NCBI GenBank assembly: GCA_947650365.1
Contig: OX393549.1
Location: 91,433,033-91,497,032 of the forward strand
Direction of reading: 5' to 3'
DNA: 64,000 nt
Source: Chamaelirium japonicum
Taxonomy: Eukaryota; Streptophyta; Magnoliopsida; Liliales; Melanthiaceae
Part shown: positions 11,575-23,015 of the stretch, one piece after another
Numbering within the stretch: position 1 is the first letter of the stretch
Layout of the letters: the number at the start of each line of letters is the position of its first letter
Notes under the pieces: generated by a model
Databases searched by the model: none
The model's input: only the letters and a program-made list of their open reading frames with translations
Told to the model about the DNA's origin: nothing
Program-made: the position numbers and the translations under genes

Positions 11575-12115
11575 GGTGTTGGCATCAGCTACAACCACCC
11601 CTCGGTTTTGTCAGAAAACCGAGAGGGTGTGTGTGTCGGCATCAACAAGCAGCCCCTCTCTCGGTTTCACAAAAAATCGAGAGGGGAGGGGGTGTTCGGC
11701 ATCAGCAGCAACTCACCCCTCGGTTTCATCAGAAAACCGAGAGGGGGGGTGTGTCGGTATTAACAAGCAGTCCACCCCTCGTTTCGCACAAAAACCAAGT
11801 GGGGAGGGGATGACGGCACACCATCAGCAGAACACCCCTCGATTTTGTCAAAAAACCGAGAGGGGGGGCATGTCGGTATCAACAAGCAGCCCCCCTCGGT
11901 TTCACACAAAAACCGAGTGGGAAAGGGGTGACGACACACCATCAGCAACCCACTCCTTGGTTTCGTCAGAAAATCGAGAAGGGGGGTGCACGGCGTCATC
12001 CGCAACCCACCCCTCGGTCTCGTCAGAAAATCGAGAGGGGGGTGCGTCGGCATCAACAACAATCTACCTCTTGGTTTCGTCAGAAAACCAAGAGGGGGGA
12101 GATCGACGTCACCAA
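11575..12115. repeat. Minisatellite C: about nine tandem hairpins, ~58-bp unit
   Basis: Each unit has CCCCTCGGTTT, about 5-8 bases, then AAAACCGAGAGGGG, i.e. an 11-12-bp inverted repeat, followed by a spacer such as GTGTCGGCATCAACAAGCAG. Arms start near 11598, 11658, 11713, 11773, 11834, 11890, 11949, 12008 and 12064. Paired changes keep several stems intact (CTTGGTTT facing AAACCAAG in the last unit). The long open frames crossing it are an effect of the repeat and I do not call them genes. Confidence 0.9.
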
Positions 12116-12649
12116 CAGAAGTAAGGCAAAGCCAAAAAAAAAAAGAAGACGCCACTCCCACTCGTGCACGGATCGCGCGACACCCACTGGCCGTGCCCCC
12201 ATCTCTTGTGTACAGCACAACAAAAAAAAAAAGAGTTTGTGTTTGATGACTCTGATGGGACACCCTAACCAAAAGGCACAGCAAAGAGGAACTAATATAT
12301 ACAATGCTACCTTGTGTGTCAAGCGAACATCAACCGAACCCCATTCGATTGGAACACGAACTGATTGACATGGCATCCCATCGCATGACCCTGTGGCAAA
12401 GTTTGAATAGCATGGTTCCAGCTCGATTCACAAAGAAACCCACATGGGCAATTATATGGGCTGATGTACAGCTGCTCGATTTGTTGAGATAGCATTGCCA
12501 AGCTTTGCACCCCTATGCAAACCGATCGGCATGGCATCATGGCAGTCAACCGTTCGCTTAGATACGGATCGGCACGATATCAACAACCCGGATTCGTCTC
12601 TAATCCAATTGATGGCGGCTCGGTGAGAAGATCCGCTCCATCTCTGCGA

Positions 12650-12960
12650 ATCCGGTCAGAAAACGTACTGGTTTTTCGGAAACACCCACTTGCAAAACCA
12701 AGACTTTTTGGCCCACACCAAAAGGGTCTCGGCGTCGGCAGAAGGAAAAGAGTCTCGGTCAGGAAACGTACTGATTTTTCGGGAACGCCCACTTGCAAAA
12801 CCGAGACTTTTTGGCTCGCACCAAAAGGGTTTCAGCGTCGGCAGAAGGAGAAAGGTCTCAGTCGGAAAATGCACTAATTTCTCGGAAACAACCACATATA
12901 AAACTGAGACTTTTTGGCTCGTATCAAAAGGGTCTCGGCATCGGCAGATCAGCACAAGTA
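12650..12960. repeat. Minisatellite D, ~104-bp unit, three copies
   Basis: GACTTTTTGGC and AAAAGGGTCTCGGC recur about every 103-105 bases, with GGTCAGAAAACGTACTG at the unit start. It is the last array before the 3' LTR of the gag-only element. Confidence 0.9.
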
Positions 12961-13124
12961 TCCAACACGAACACGTTGAAAAGGCTCGTGACACGAGTCG
13001 GGACTCTGCTAATACGAACCGCGACACCGACGGTCTTTGCCAACCATGCCAGAATTCTAAGGCGTTTGCAGCTTGGAATCCCAGCCGACCCAGGGGGTCC
13101 TGACCCGACTGGGAGGGGGTAACT

Positions 13125-13733
13125 GTGGGTGCAAAAATTGTACCAGACCGGATCAGAGCGGTATGGGCCAGCGCAACGGCCCAAGTGGGTAAGCCCGCCC
13201 GGGCTCATGGGCCCACTCTGCGGGGCTCGCAGATCAAGCCCTCTCCCTTATTGGGCCCAAACAACGGCCCAATAAGGGCCCAGCAAGGAGGTCCAGAACC
13301 AGTGCCACGTCATCATCGCGACATCATCACTGCCATATTGGGCACATGCCTATGCTATAAAAGAACCCCCAAGGTATCCAGGAAGGGGGTTGGTCATTTG
13401 ATTAAAGGAGGAGGATTCCAGAGCAAGGGCTAGAGCTCAATTGTCCACTTCCTATTCTCTTCTAGTTGCCCCGTGCAACCCTATTGTACAAAGCTTCTCT
13501 CGGCCTGTCGAGAGAACGGTTCCCCCTCCTTACTCATATTATAGTGCATATCAGGTGGCACCTCACGCCCGGAGACGTAGGTCGTAAGACTGAACTCCGT
13601 CACCAATCCTTGTGTCATCACTCTCTACTCTCTCATCTACTCTCCCATCTCTCTAACTCTACAAACCATCAACATTCAATCAAGGCTGTGGGGTGGGATT
13701 CCCGATCAAGGCGGCTCGAAAATTTCCCCCACA
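13125..13733 (+). repeat. 3' LTR of the gag-only gypsy element
   Basis: Starts TGTGGGTGC, ends CCCCCACA. A purine tract (GACTGGGAGGGGGTAA) precedes it. About 609 bp; it contains the segment deleted from the 5' LTR. The TATA box CTATAAAAGAACCC is near 13352. Confidence 0.9.
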
Positions 13734-13825
13734 CGCATCTCCATAAGGATTAGTCTACGCCTGAAGTGGTCGCCCATTGCCAGCAAGGTTTTTGTACACC
13801 CGCCAATCTCAAAAAAAAAAAAAAA
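13734..13825 (+). mobile_element. SINE copy 1, 3' part with poly(A) tail
   Basis: Contains GGATTAGTC, GAAGTGG, CACCCGCCAATCTC and an A15 tail at 13811-13825. Same 3' module as the copies ending near 26115 (plus) and starting near 50747 (minus). Its 5' part lies before the LTR element at 690-756. Confidence 0.72.
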
Positions 13826-13831
13826 CTAGAT

Positions 13832-14166
13832 TGTTACGATTTCCTTGCCACCTCAAAATAGGTGATGAGAGGGAGAGGGCAACAATATATAAAGATGTAG
13901 AACTCTCACCCCTTTATTGATGTGAGATTATTCTCAACACCCGTCCGCACGCAGAGCACCTCTCGATCGGAGGGAGGGACAAGATCTCGATCGGAGGGAG
14001 AAATGATGCGACGGGACCACATAGATGCGAGACGAGATTGGACCTAGCTCTGATGCCATGTTATGATTCCCTTGCCTCCTCAAAACCGATGATGAGAGGG
14101 AGGGGGTAATAGTATATAAAGATGTGGAACTCCCACCCTTTTACTGATGTGGGACTATTCTCAACA
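13832..14166 (-). mobile_element. Complete TRIM retrotransposon (335 bp)
   Basis: Two 108-bp direct LTRs (13832-13939 and 14059-14166) run from TGTTA[C/T]GATT to TTCTCAACA. A perfect target duplication TAGAT flanks them (13827-13831 and 14167-14171). On the minus strand TGGCATCAGAGCTAGGTC follows the LTR at 14058, an iMet-type primer site, so the element is in minus orientation. The 119-bp interior encodes nothing. TRIMs are tiny non-autonomous LTR elements moved in trans. Confidence 0.92.
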
Positions 14167-14518
14167 TAGATAATTACTCTTCTAAGTTGATGAGTACTCT
14201 TATATCTACGGTTTGAACATTCTTCATGTGAATTTGTTTCAGATCGATCTGAGTAATTCGATCAAGTGCCTCTTATTGGATATGGTTCTCACCAGTTTGA
14301 TTTTTTTATAAAAATAATAGTTATGCCCTCCTTTTATACCCAAAAATGGAGTAAAAGCTCAACCTTAATTTGTTTCATAACCCAATAACTATATTGATCA
14401 GGAAGCTAGTGGCTTCTAGTTAATTGGATTATTGGGTGCCAACCCTCTAGCTAATTTTTTTTTTCTTTTGTGTGGTTCCATGACTTTTAAGGATTCCGCG
14501 TGCGAAAGAAGGCCCTTA

Positions 14519-14645
14519 CTGTTGAGTTTAGTCCCACATCCGCAAGGTGGTTGGAGTCTGTTGTGTTTAAATATCCGCCTTGGTCTTCCTTTCACAAGCT
14601 GGTTTTGTGAGGAGGGCGGGCATCCAAGAGTCGAGGCCGGAGACT
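14519..14645 (+). mobile_element. Possible TRIM-type solo LTR fragment
   Basis: TGTTGAGTTTAGTCCCACATCC resembles in layout the TRIM LTR starts at 28964 and 29245. No second end or target duplication was found. Confidence 0.3.
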
Positions 14646-14850
14646 GATCACACAATTACATCCCCTGGAAAGAAAATTTTCAAAAGTGGCTCTCCGTGAT
14701 GACGTGCCAATTTAGCCAGCCAATCAGCACAAGCATTCAAATTAACCAAGGAGCGCTTGGGAGTCTATGAATAATGACTGGGCGAATTGTCTTTGCTAGG
14801 AAACGCATAAGCCGCCAAAAGGGAGTCATTAGGAGAGGGGAGGGGAGGAA

Positions 14851-15048
14851 CAGTGTTATCAGAACTGGATCGGACCGGTGAACCGGTGACACAGACCCTC
14901 GGCCGGTCGGTTGATAGATCAAATCGAAAAGGCTCAAGAACTAGTAAAACCTGAGTGAACCGGCTGGTTGTGTGTAGACTCGCATGACCCTGCCCGGTTA
15001 AAACTTAAAAACCAATCCGTGTCGTGTTAGGTTAAGAAACCGAATCAG

Positions 15049-15112
<64 letters not shown>

Positions 15113-15625
15113 CGGCGAGAGAAACCCTAGAGGCTCTGCCGACGCCAAACGATGCTGTACAAAGTCGGGCTACCGGTGCCGCTGGACTGCCGATTGCCGA
15201 CGCCAACATCTCCTTCTTCTCATCTTCTCCGACAAGATTCCTGTCGGATCTTCCTCGCTGCCCTTTGACGAGATCACCCTCGAGCTCCGACATCTATTGC
15301 AGATCTCGAGATCTCCTTAAAGTTCTGACATGAGATCGCTCGAGCTCCAACCGACGGATTAGCCCAGAAACATACCCAGTTTTGCAGATCCCTCGATCTC
15401 CGACCGACAATCCCTCGAGATATGTGATCCATCCCTTGATCTAGGACCGACGACTTGAGATCCCTCAGCTGCGTGAATAGATCTATTTTTAATATTAATA
15501 TATATTATTTATTTATTTAAATATATCACCGGTTCAACCTGTTGATCCGATGGGACAACCAGAGACCTGTGACCCGGCCCGGGCCCTAGACCGGGTCAAC
15601 GTCCGGTCTGGTTCTGATAACATTG
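14851..15625. mobile_element. 775-bp hAT-type MITE with GC-rich cargo
   Basis: The left end CAGTGTTATCAGAAC is inverted at the right end (GTTCTGATAACATTG), one mismatch in 15. The flanking octamers GGGAGGAA (14843-14850) and GCCAGGAA (15626-15633) match at 6 of 8, the hAT duplication length. The interior has a (CT)n/(CG)n tract at 15052-15114 and a GC-rich non-repetitive stretch to about 15480. No transposase is present. Confidence 0.8.
15052..15114. repeat. (CT)n then (CG)n microsatellite
   Basis: About 23 CT units followed by nine CG units, inside the hAT-type MITE. Confidence 0.97.
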
Positions 15626-17335
15626 GCCAGGAACCAAGAGAAGCCAGCTTAGTACTACCAAGAGACTGGCTTCATTCATAGTAGAATAGCAGGATGGCCG
15701 GAAGAATCGACAATCCCAACTTACTCCAAAAGGCTAATCTCTTGAAGGGAAGCATGCATAGCTAGTGGGGTATATAACCACACTACACCTACTTCCATTA
15801 CCGATGCGGGACGCAGGCCAACCCTGACATGTTCTCCGGCCCGGCCCGGCCCACCCCGGCCCGGATCTGAGCAAACGCTGACAAGTTCAAGCGGAACCCA
15901 TGCTCAAGACAGGCCCATTTGCAGCCCTCTCTGCTCAAGACTGACAGGATTTATATCAGTTCACATCTCAATCCGTGCTCCTGGTCCAGACCAGACGACG
16001 CCGAGTTCTATAAATTGGTTGGTTCCTGGATTTGTTTTCAGAGATCTATGGAGTATATATGGGCCGGGCTTCCGAATATTTAGCGGTGAAAGGCCACATT
16101 TGGGCTTTCCGAAGCCCAATAGCAACCTTAGGAAACACTGTTTTCTGTGATTATGGATCTTGGACATTCAAACCCGTGATGTCCCACGAGTTATGGGATT
16201 TGCTTTACGTTTAGGAATCGGAAGTAGCCATTATTAGAGGAAGCTAAAGATGTTTCAATTTAAGGACAAATTACAAATATCTCCACTGAACTATACACCA
16301 AATTTACAATCTTCATACCCCTCAAAAAAAAAAAAAATCTTAATTAAAGGTTTTTTTTTTTTTTTAAAACAACTTCATCCCGAACCATGCAAAAAAGATG
16401 TTCTTAACAATGACGATTAAAATGACTTAAATAGCCTAGCCCTAGCGTACGTAAGTTTGTGTTGAATGAACTTTGTCAGTCTCATTAGGAAGGGTATATT
16501 TGTGACAAAAAGTTGAGTTAGACGACTAAAAATAAGTTGACAAGGTGGTGGGGGGTTAATATGTAATTTGCTCATTAATCTTTCAACTGAATAGTGTACT
16601 TTGATCTTATAAAAGCTAAAGATAATTGTTTTTACTTAAACCATGATCGTTATGTTCTAAATAACGATCATGGTTATCTAGTATGGTGTGATCTAATTAA
16701 ACATATAGATCATATTTTTATAGATATATGTGATCTTATATAGAAGAAAAATCTTGTTTTTCAAGTAAACTGTAATCTTATGTAATAAAGATCATAGTTT
16801 GAAGTATAATCATGATCTTTTAAGTTGTAAAGAATACAATTTTGTTATAAACAATAATCTTGTCATTTAATTTTTTTTTTAATAAAACCATGATCTTTTT
16901 TGTTCTTTATTAGCATAAAGGGCTTAATTTTTCAACGAACCCTGATGATAGTATAATTTGCTAACAAATATGATTACATATAATTTTATATATTACAACA
17001 CCTATTATCAACTTGATCTGTAATAAAATTTCTTACATAAAACATTAACCTAATGAAAAACTCAATAGTAGAAAAAAAAAGATAAAACCACATATATTTA
17101 GAAGAAAAAAAATTTCACATCCACTTTTAGAAAGAAAATATATAATAATATTTCCAAACATGCCAACTTCGAACAGACAATCACAAGTCACTTATTACAA
17201 TATTTTTAAATATCAAATTGTTTCAACATTTTTAAAAAAAATAAAAGGCTAATCCTAGTCAGCGTGTGATTTATTTATCGAAGTACACAATCTTTCATGT
17301 GAGGATAAAGCACAAAGATACCCGGTACCATAGGA
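15626..17335. other. Unassigned AT-rich region
   Basis: No gene recognised. It holds a short GGCCC-rich run at 15838-15866, A/T homopolymers near 16330 and 16350, and a perfect hairpin at 16640-16677 (ACCATGATCGTTAT facing ATAACGATCATGGT). GACAAATTACAAATAT at 16263 is loosely inverted near 16560, so a decayed MITE is possible. Confidence 0.5.
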
Positions 17336-19780
17336 TCAGAGGCCGGCTAGATGATGGAGAGATCGAGGCGGAAAAAGTTCACAAGTACACACGTTGCTCA
17401 AGCTTGCTACAACTTGTCTCTTGCTAGCGCAACAGAGAGAGCACCTTGCTTCTTGACGTGCGGAGGAGGCAAGTGGAGACTTACCAAGGTGGATGTTCGT
17501 CGAAGCGGGAGCATTGGCTAGAAACTTCACCAAGGTGGAGATTGTCGAGGTGTTGGGTCAGTTTCAAAGGAAATTAGGAGTCGTGCGCACGAAGCAGGCC
17601 AGTCATGTGCATGATCCTGGGAGCTACAAGCTATTGTGCACACGAACTGGGTCGATTGTGCACACGATTCTGGAGGCTGTCCCGGCTATAGGTTTTATTT
17701 GAGTAAAGTCCTGTTGTCGCCCAAAATCTCGAGACACGGTGGTTTTTTCAGCATGGTTCGTGCGCACGACCTACGACATTTGAAATTCCCTAGCTCGTAG
17801 GGAATCTAAAGGGAGGTTCTCGGAGTACGAAAGGAACACTCGACCTGATAAAATTTTCGCACACGATCGCCTGCGCTTGCGGTGCAATGCATACAGTCAT
17901 TGGGTTACTGATTTTAATCTTGCTTGGTTCACTTACTAACTGTGCTCACCTATAATTTTTAGGTTACTGATTTTAATCTTTCTTGGTTCGCTTACTAACT
18001 ATGCTTACCTATAATTTTTATCTTGGTATGCAGTGGGGCAGTAAGCTCTTCTCCTCTCAAGGCTCAAACAAAGGTAAGGACCTGTGAGCTGACTACGTGC
18101 AAGGGAAAAAGCATACAAGGCTATGCAGAATGTAAAGCACGCATTCAATTTTTACGTGGAAACCTAGTTTGAAGAAAAAAACTATGCCGAGACCATGATC
18201 CCATAGGTGAAAGTGATCCACTAGAAAGAGTAAAGATATATATACCAGAGAATTACCCCGGATGTATTACGACGATCAACAACCCTGTCCTACCGAATTC
18301 CATAAGACAAACACACCATGGATTGCTCGATTTGGCACACCACAACCATGGCAAGTAGACTCTTGTATCCTACTTTGCTTTATCTCTATCAATTTCTACC
18401 CTCGGCCTCCTAAGCACTACTAGCTTCACAATCAGTTAGCATGCGCACGCTTGAGCACTCGTAGTTATGAGGCACCTTCACTCCCCAGCAAGGAGTGAAC
18501 CCAAGGGTACCAACCCTTCAAGGTTCTTTCTCCCCCAATTCTCAATGGGAGGACCATCAAGCCTTAGCGACCGATTTCTGCCCAAGGGTATCCTAACCTC
18601 AAATGACTTATCACCCTAAATTTTCAATGAGGGGACGTCAGGCAGTAATGACAAATTTGCACTCAATACACATGATTGACCCAAAGTATGGGATTTAGGG
18701 GTTGATCCATTGGTAACGAATCATCTGGGAAAGGGATCTGGTCAAACTATGATAACTTCGATCATAAGAGGGATGGAAAACCAAAGTGGTCTATATGAAA
18801 CACGGGATGGACCAACACGAAATCCATGAGGTAGTGCACAAAAGTCTCCAAGGGATGGAGGAGTGATTCTCACATGCACTAGATAAAAACCTTAAGGAAA
18901 GGTGGAAGGGACATACAAAATTCTCAAGAGCTTCGCCCAAATAAACCTCCAAGCCTTAAATCCAAAATTAGAGAAACCATTATTTATAGGGCTAGGAAAT
19001 AAACCGACGGTTCTGACCACTTAAGGTACGGTCTGGATCGAACGACCTTTCGTGGTACGGACCCGGGTCCGCACCCATGTAGGCTAAAAGCCACTCTACC
19101 CTCAAAGCGGTCTAGACCCAGGTTGGGACCATAGTAGGGGACTGACTGGCATACCCCCAGTTTGGTTCGGACCATGGGATTTCGGTCCGGACTGCACAGT
19201 GGAAAGGCTAACTCCAACACTAAGCTAATTTTGGGTAAGCCGAAGTACTGGGTCTCTCTAGGGGCAAAATCGTAAATCCATCAAAAATTTATTTTTGCAA
19301 TCCAAGAAATCTGAGAACACCAGCGGACTAGGATTTTTAAAAAAATATATTTTAAAATAAGCATGGACCTCGAAAAGCATGAACCGATAAAAATAACACA
19401 CAAATCGAGTAAAATGATTTCGTAATCCAAAATACAAACACTAAACCCTTTACACGCAGAATGATACATACGTGATACGAGTGAGCGGGTGTGCGATCTA
19501 GACAGTCTGATCAGATGCTGAATCTTCGTTGTACTGCTGGACTGATATTGTGCTGCATCTCTAATGTCTTCAATCACGGTTGTGGATACGCACACTGGCA
19601 TAACTCACAGGCTATACAAACCTCACCAAGTTGGTTTTGGATTCATAAATTTTGCCAACAAATTAGATATACAACATACCTTGTAACATAGTCAGTTTTA
19701 GCCTGATTTTCTGCAGGATTTTGGTCTTTATTTAAGAACTTTTCCTTTTAGGGTTTGGTATGATTGAGAGTTTGAATTTG
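17336..19780. other. Unassigned region, probably retrotransposon-derived
   Basis: No coding motif found. Recurrent GTGCGCACGA/GTGCACACGA words at 17580-17880 look like a decayed LTR, but no matching end was located. A ~60-bp tandem duplication lies at 17905-18020. Confidence 0.4.
17905..18020. repeat. Tandem duplication, ~58-bp unit, two copies
   Basis: TTACTGATTTTAATCTTGCT and TTACTGATTTTAATCTTTCT begin the two units; both run through TTACTAACT and CCTATAATTTTTA. Confidence 0.88.
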
Positions 19781-20269
19781 TTGGTTGATGGCTATTGTTA
19801 GGTGATTTTTCGGGGCTTCCATCGGGTACGAGAGACGAAGAAGACATCAGGGATCGAGATAGGAGGATCATCTCCATGAGATCCGGTAGAGGCATGGAAG
19901 AAGAAGAGGATTATAAATCTCCCACCCAATTCCATATTGCTCCAAGGGCGGTGACCGACACCTGTAGAGGTAAAACTTTTTCGAACTGCGTGAATAAATT
20001 TCCATGTGCCATATGGATTGTTTTTTCTTTTTCTTTTGTTTTTGGTTATATTCATATATAGTCGTTCCTTCTCTTTGTATCGTTGGAGATCCGAAATCCT
20101 AGATCGCTTCCGCAAACAGAAGGTGATGAATCGACCTCACTAGAGATATTCCGTGCCAATATTCCCTTGCTTGAGCATCATGATCTAGGGACGTTCGCTT
20201 TGGTGGCTTCTCCTCGAGTGGATGTCTTTTGGTTTCATGCCCGTTGCGGGCAACCTGGTTGTCCTCTAT

Positions 20270-20960
20270 TTTGATCTTCCGTTGAATGTGATCGAATGTC
20301 GCTCCAATGGTGAGTGGAGGATTTCAGATAAAGTCGTTGTAGATGTAGAGGTCATACCATATATAATGCTTATAAAAGGAAAGCATGATTGCCTCATCGT
20401 CGAGATATCGTTCGGAGAGTGTTGCATGCTTGTTTTTGAACCTCCGAGTGAAACTTTGGAGGTTTCATCTGTCTCCATCCGGAGCCGATAGAGAGAGTCA
20501 ATCTTTTTCTCCGGATTGAGGTTAGCCTATAGTTCTGAATGAAGAGGTCGGCTAGAACCCCGAACCAAGTGATAGAACTGGTTGGGAGGTTATGGTACCA
20601 ATCGAGAGAGAGATAGCTCGTCAAGGTTACCCGCGATGGTGCTTCATAGCACTTGGTTGTTGGAGTCGTGGGGCGTCAATGATTCCTTGAACGCTAGGAC
20701 ATGCATCATTGGATATCACTTCAAGCAATTGAACTTTGGGGAGAGAGGGGAGCCTCCAACTCCTTAGGAGTTGAGCATAGAGGATTTTATGATAAAGAGG
20801 CCCTTCTGTAGTATGGTCATCACTCCAATCGACACGTTGGTAAAGCTGAGTAATCGGAGGACGAAGAGGAGAATGGCTTGGATGCCTTCTTGGAAGGCAA
20901 TGTTCCATTGGGAGGTGATCTTCCTATGCTTGATGTCTGATCGCATGAGCGTGAACCCTC
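20270..20960 (-). pseudogene. Gypsy gag fragment, related to the gag at 1422-3058
   Basis: Reading the minus strand from about 20960 downwards in shifting frames: a GPLYHKIL segment and WRLPSLPK (compare GPLYPKVL and WRTPSLPK in the other copy), then LDWYHNLPTS, LADLFIQNYRL, a SFTRRFKNKHATL block and DDEAIMLSFYK, then YIYNDFI. The order and motifs match the gag core at 2066-2584. At least three frame changes are needed. A PBS-like site and LTR lie further upstream on the same strand (21752-22110), so this is the 5' half of a minus-strand relative; the 3' half is missing. Confidence 0.8.
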
Positions 20961-21751
20961 TCTCTAGCATTTTTCATGATGTAGCGATCGGAGGATGACT
21001 CAAACTCGGAGGGAGGTGAGCATCAATCCAATTCATGATCAATGCAGTCCTAGGTTGTTTGCCTCTGGGGATCCGTGGAGAGTATTGCTAATGGAGGATC
21101 TGCTGCCCTCTTGGAGGTGTCCATGGCCGACCGTCTCGAAGGATCAAGGGTTAAATTCTATGACTTGAGGATATTTGCGTCATTGTTATTGCCAACCATA
21201 GAAGGTTGAGGATTCACCCTTGCCTCAGAGACAGCTTGCCGAATAGCGCCTCGCTCTAATATGAGATCAGGTCCTGCTGCATGAGAGTCAAGGGTACAAA
21301 AGTCTTTTGTCGAGACTTGGTACATTGCAAGTTGATCTGTGATTTGAGTGATGTGATCTTTCCCCTGACGTTGGGGTGTCACAACTTGTTGAGGAGGATG
21401 TCCTTATTGAGGCTGAATGGGTCGATTTGCTGACCTGTGACTCCGAGAGTTCACAGAGGGTTGTTGATCGTTCCGCTATTGAGTCGACTTATGCCTGCGA
21501 CTTATGGAGTGAGTCATAGGTTGTTGTGGATATGGACGGATGTAGCTTCCCTCCAAATGACCCATTGATATCTTGTCTTTTGCCATTGCTGAGAAGCGAT
21601 TAGAGCACATGTATTGTGTGAGCCAATCAGTTGCTTCTGCTCGACCAAAGGGCATTGGGAAGCACGGAGAGAGGAAGACTAAATCAACCAATTGTCGGTT
21701 GTCTGCTAAACCAACCAATTGTTGGAACGAACAGGAGTAGCATGCCACTCA

Positions 21752-22110
21752 TCGCATAGACAATGCCAAACTATGGGAATTCTTTCTCCGTGTAAAGTTT
21801 CCCACGAACAATCAATTTGAATATGAGTGCGGTGCCATGTAGTGTAGACACTATAAAAAATATAGAGAGTAGAGAGTAGACATATTGGTGTGATGACGAA
21901 GTTTGGCTGAAGCCTACGTCTCAATGCGATAAGACGCAACCTTGAATCTACTAATTCTGAGTAAAGTATAGCCTCTCTTGACTAGCCGAGGAGTGCTTAT
22001 ACAAGTAGACAGAGAGCAAAGCGAAGGGGATGAGAGAACAATTTCTAAAAATCTATCAGTTCTTTCTATGAGCTTTGTAACTCTATAAACTGAATATTAT
22101 CTTGAATACA
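21752..22110 (-). mobile_element. LTR end and PBS of the minus-strand gypsy relative
   Basis: On the minus strand TTTGGCATTGTCTATGCGA (about 21752-21772) looks like a CpG-decayed form of the TTTGGCGCCGTCTGTGGGA primer site. Upstream of it, 21776-22110 shares long stretches with the insertion at 36420-36979 (ACGAAGTT...CCTACGTCT, GTAAGACGCAACCTTGAATC, AGCTTTGTAACTCT). The outer LTR end is lost near 22110. Confidence 0.65.
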
Positions 22111-22399
22111 TTTCTCTGTGGAAGAAATCCAACCCACCCCCGAGAATCCAAACGTTCACCTAGCGAGCTCTGCATAGAGCTATCCCAACAATTGATGGGC
22201 TCTCTAAACATATACCATTCATGGAACGGTTGACCACCTAATTTTAAAAAGCTAGTTTGCTGAAGTGGCATGATCTGGTTCTCCGAATTTCGAAGATCCA
22301 TTCATCATAGATTCCTGCCCCTAGGCAAACATTAGCATTACAATCGATAGAGGGGGAACCCACAGAGGTAGCAGCTTCAGAGAGAATAAGGGAAGAAAT

Positions 22400-22640
22400 T
22401 CATTCTAAAGGATCTCTGGAAGTTCACAGAGTCTAACAACAAAAGCCCCCAATTCCATATCCCAGAGCGTCTAGATAGAGCAATGGAAATTCCAGAATGG
22501 CATATCTTGTTCTCTAAAGTAGGGGTGTGGCACCTCCCTCGTATAGAGAGTGATCATAGTCCTATCCTTCTTCAAACTTCCCCGCGCCTAAGAGAGGTAA
22601 AAAGCACTTCAATTTTGAGGATTAAAGACTAAGAACCCTG
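22400..22640 (+). pseudogene. LINE ORF2 endonuclease fragment
   Basis: Reading plus-strand frames gives ERLDRAMEIPEWHILF and VWHLPRIESDHSPILL. These are the C-terminal conserved blocks of the L1-type apurinic endonuclease, including the SDHSP motif with its catalytic-site Asp and His. The reverse transcriptase that should follow is absent. It is a small, isolated fragment. Confidence 0.8.
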
Positions 22641-23015
22641 ATTTTCTCAAAGTTGCTCACATCTCTTGGAGGTCACTGCGCGGGGTGTAAAACTTTTCCG
22701 ATTTCAAGTTCAAATGCGATGGGGTCAAACGAGAGTTGACGACTTGGAATGCATTTCTTCCTGTGCACCACTACTGCTGCAACCGCCATTGAATTCCATG
22801 AACATCAACCACCGCACCACCACCATCATGCACCACCACAATTGCCATACACCACCATGCGTGCGATGCTTGTGCAAGTGGAAGCGCATGTTTTAAAAGA
22901 CAGATGAATACATAAAGAAATAGATGGACAAATATACACAAATGACAATAACTGCAAAACAAGAACAGCTACGAACATATGTTTCTTTATATATAAGGGC
23001 CTGTTTGGTCGTGGG

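Larger units (their letters stand above)
757..13733 (+). mobile_element. Non-autonomous gag-only Ty3/gypsy element (TR-GAG type, Tat-like)
   Basis: Direct LTRs (757-1281 and 13125-13733) flank a primer site, a broken gag, four minisatellite arrays and a purine tract before the 3' LTR. No protease, reverse transcriptase, RNase H or integrase was found in its own interior. The flanking pentamers CGCAC (752-756) and CGCAT (13734-13738) form a near-perfect target duplication, so both LTRs belong to one insertion. Length without the nested chromovirus is about 6.3 kb. Gag-only elements with LTRs (TR-GAGs) are known in plants and depend on enzymes supplied in trans. The gag and primer site resemble the Tat/RIRE2 branch; this is inferred from motifs. 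Confidence 0.88.

Noticed and set aside
11474..12376. Several open frames of 86-216 codons on both strands
   Set aside because: The 58-bp hairpin minisatellite lacks stops in several frames; the peptides are repeat-driven and differ by frame.
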